In this document: positions 63,045 through 64,000 of the stretch, in pieces
Layout: each line of letters opens with the position of its first letter
Position numbering within the stretch: position 1 is the first letter of the stretch
Source of the DNA: Mycobacteroides sp. CBMA 271
GTDB lineage: Bacteria > Actinomycetota > Actinomycetes > Mycobacteriales > Mycobacteriaceae
Direction: 5' to 3'
Assembly (NCBI RefSeq): GCF_009729205.1
Contig: NZ_VTHB01000003.1
Coordinates: 372,001 to 436,000, forward strand
Length of the DNA: 64,000 bases
Notes under the pieces: model-generated
Database searches by the model: none
What the model saw: only the letters and a program-made list of their open reading frames with translations
What the model was told of the DNA's origin: nothing
Program-made: the position numbers and the translations under genes

Positions 63045-64000
63045 GGGCGGTACACCAGGTGCTCCCGGGCAGGCTCGCGTACCTGCGGCAGGTTGAGGAT
63101 GTGCGCCACCGATCGAGAGGGGTCGAGCCGCACATAGTTGGCCTGCCCCCAGCGGTACTGCTCACTGGTGAGTTCGTCACGCACCCAAAAGGTCTCGTGC
63201 CAATCAAGGCCGAGGGCGGGTAGGTCGAGCCAGATCGTGCCGTCCTCGGGTCCGAACGGGTTGAGATTCACTACGACAAGCACCGCGTCACCGGTCACCG
63301 GGTCGAACTTGGAGTACGCCAGCAGGGCGTCGTTCTCAACGTGATGGAAGGTGATGTTGCGTAGCTGGTGCAGGGCCGGGTGTAGTCTGCGAATCTCGTT
63401 GAGCTGCGTGATGAATGGCTCCAATGATTCGCCGCGTGCTGCGGCGCCCTTGTAGTCGCGGGGGCGGAGCTGGTATTTCTCCGAGTCCAGGTACTCCTCG
63501 CTGCCCTCGCGCGCCGGAACATGTTCGTACAGCTCGTATCCGGAGTAAACACCCCAGGTGGGGCTCAGTGTGCCGGCCAGTACGGCGCGGATGGCGAACA
63601 TGCCGGGGCCGCCGTGCTGCAGGCTGGCATGCAGGATATCCGGGGTGTTGACGAACAGGTTAGGGCGCGCCACATCTGCCTTGGCGGCGATCTCCCTACC
63701 GAAGTCGGCGATCTCGGATTTACCGGTGCGCCAAGTGAAGTAGGTGTACGACTGGGTGAAACCCAGTTGAGCCAGGCCATAGAGCCGGGCAGGTCGGGTG
63801 AAGGCCTCGGAGAGAAACAAAACATCGGGATCGGCCGCCTTGACTTCGGTGATAAGCCACTGCCAGAAATCGGGCGGTTTGGTGTGCGGGTTATCTACTC
63901 GAAATATCTTGACGCCGTGGGAAATCCAATGCTGCACCACGCGCAGCACCTCGGTGTACAGCCCCGCGGGATCGCTGTCGAAGTTCAGCGGATAGATGTC
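63041..64000 (-). CDS. glgE: maltosyltransferase GlgE, C-terminal part (5' end outside window)
   Basis: The reading frame is open to the window edge at 64000, so about 320 C-terminal residues are present. GlgE transfers maltose from maltose-1-phosphate onto glucan, the route from trehalose to alpha-glucan. The nucleophile Asp lies in [12 protein letters not shown], the acid Glu in [11 protein letters not shown], and TFFTW-like [13 protein letters not shown] and [30 protein letters not shown] follow. The C-terminal beta domain ends in REHLVYRP. Its stop overlaps the glgB GTG. GlgE is essential in M. tuberculosis through toxic build-up of maltose-1-phosphate. Confidence 0.95.
   Translation of the reverse strand, partial: DIYPLNFDSDPAGLYTEVLRVVQHWISHGVKIFRVDNPHTKPPDFWQWLITEVKAADPDVLFLSEAFTRPARLYGLAQLGFTQSYTYFTWRTGKSEIADFGREIAAKADVARPNLFVNTPDILHASLQHGGPGMFAIRAVLAGTLSPTWGVYSGYELYEHVPAREGSEEYLDSEKYQLRPRDYKGAAARGESLEPFITQLNEIRRLHPALHQLRNITFHHVENDALLAYSKFDPVTGDAVLVVVNLNPFGPEDGTIWLDLPALGLDWHETFWVRDELTSEQYRWGQANYVRLDPSRSVAHILNLPQVREPAREHLVYRP

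Noticed and set aside
61347..63137. 596-residue open frame antisense to glgB
   Set aside because: It mirrors the third-codon GC bias of glgB, has no domain and no ribosome site; glgB itself has all catalytic residues.

Overview
The window looks like chromosomal DNA of a rapidly growing mycobacterium of the chelonae-abscessus group (Mycobacteroides). Supporting signs are high GC, a gene order that follows M. tuberculosis in blocks (Rv1272c-Rv1278, argS-lysA-hom-thrC-thrB-rho, rpmE-prfA-prmC-sua5-wecA-atp operon-murA-rrn, adenylate cyclase-nucS-mce-fadA4, glgE-glgB), a fused AtpFH subunit, an Asp117-type MurA, and an rRNA operon right after murA driven by five tandem promoters. The 16S variable region near 47690-47720 does not match what I remember of M. 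abscessus sensu stricto, so species is left open.

Layout. 1-1640: the end of a DUF222/HNH protein, a tiny membrane protein and an orphan coiled-coil protein. 1739-11646: a heterodimeric ABC exporter, three related lipoproteins, a SixA-type phosphatase and an SbcD/SbcC-like nuclease pair. 11675-20334: accessory metabolism and regulation (DszC-like flavoenzyme, VanZ-like protein, a TetR regulator divergent from a small-protein/P450 operon, a second P450, a YdcF protein, an MFS pump and small secreted or membrane proteins). 20342-29239: tRNA-Arg(CCG), argS and the overlapping lysine/threonine operon, then rho. 29236-31815: an accessory block between rho and rpmE (MarR, mycothiol-dependent-isomerase-like protein, three exported or membrane proteins). 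32004-46790: rpmE, prfA, prmC, sua5, wecA, the complete ATP synthase operon, a DUF2550 protein, cobalamin adenosyltransferase and murA. 46800-52680: the promoter array, 16S-23S-5S rRNA and a perfect hairpin terminator. 52702-64000: a DUF4436 protein, adenylate cyclase, nucS, methylmalonyl-CoA epimerase, thiolase, a CnoX-like protein, a metalloprotease, glgB and the 3' part of glgE.

Operation. Many genes begin with ATG or GTG about 6-8 nt after a TANNNT hexamer, which predicts widespread leaderless transcription. Several divergent pairs carry palindromes that look like operators for the local TetR or MarR regulator. The most unusual sequence feature is a 20-base word (GATGAGCCGCTTGCGCGAAG and variants) that occurs at several places inside or at the ends of genes. 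It builds a three-copy 33-bp in-frame tandem insertion in homoserine kinase and probable repeat-derived terminal extensions in three other proteins. I see no CRISPR array, prophage or insertion sequence.
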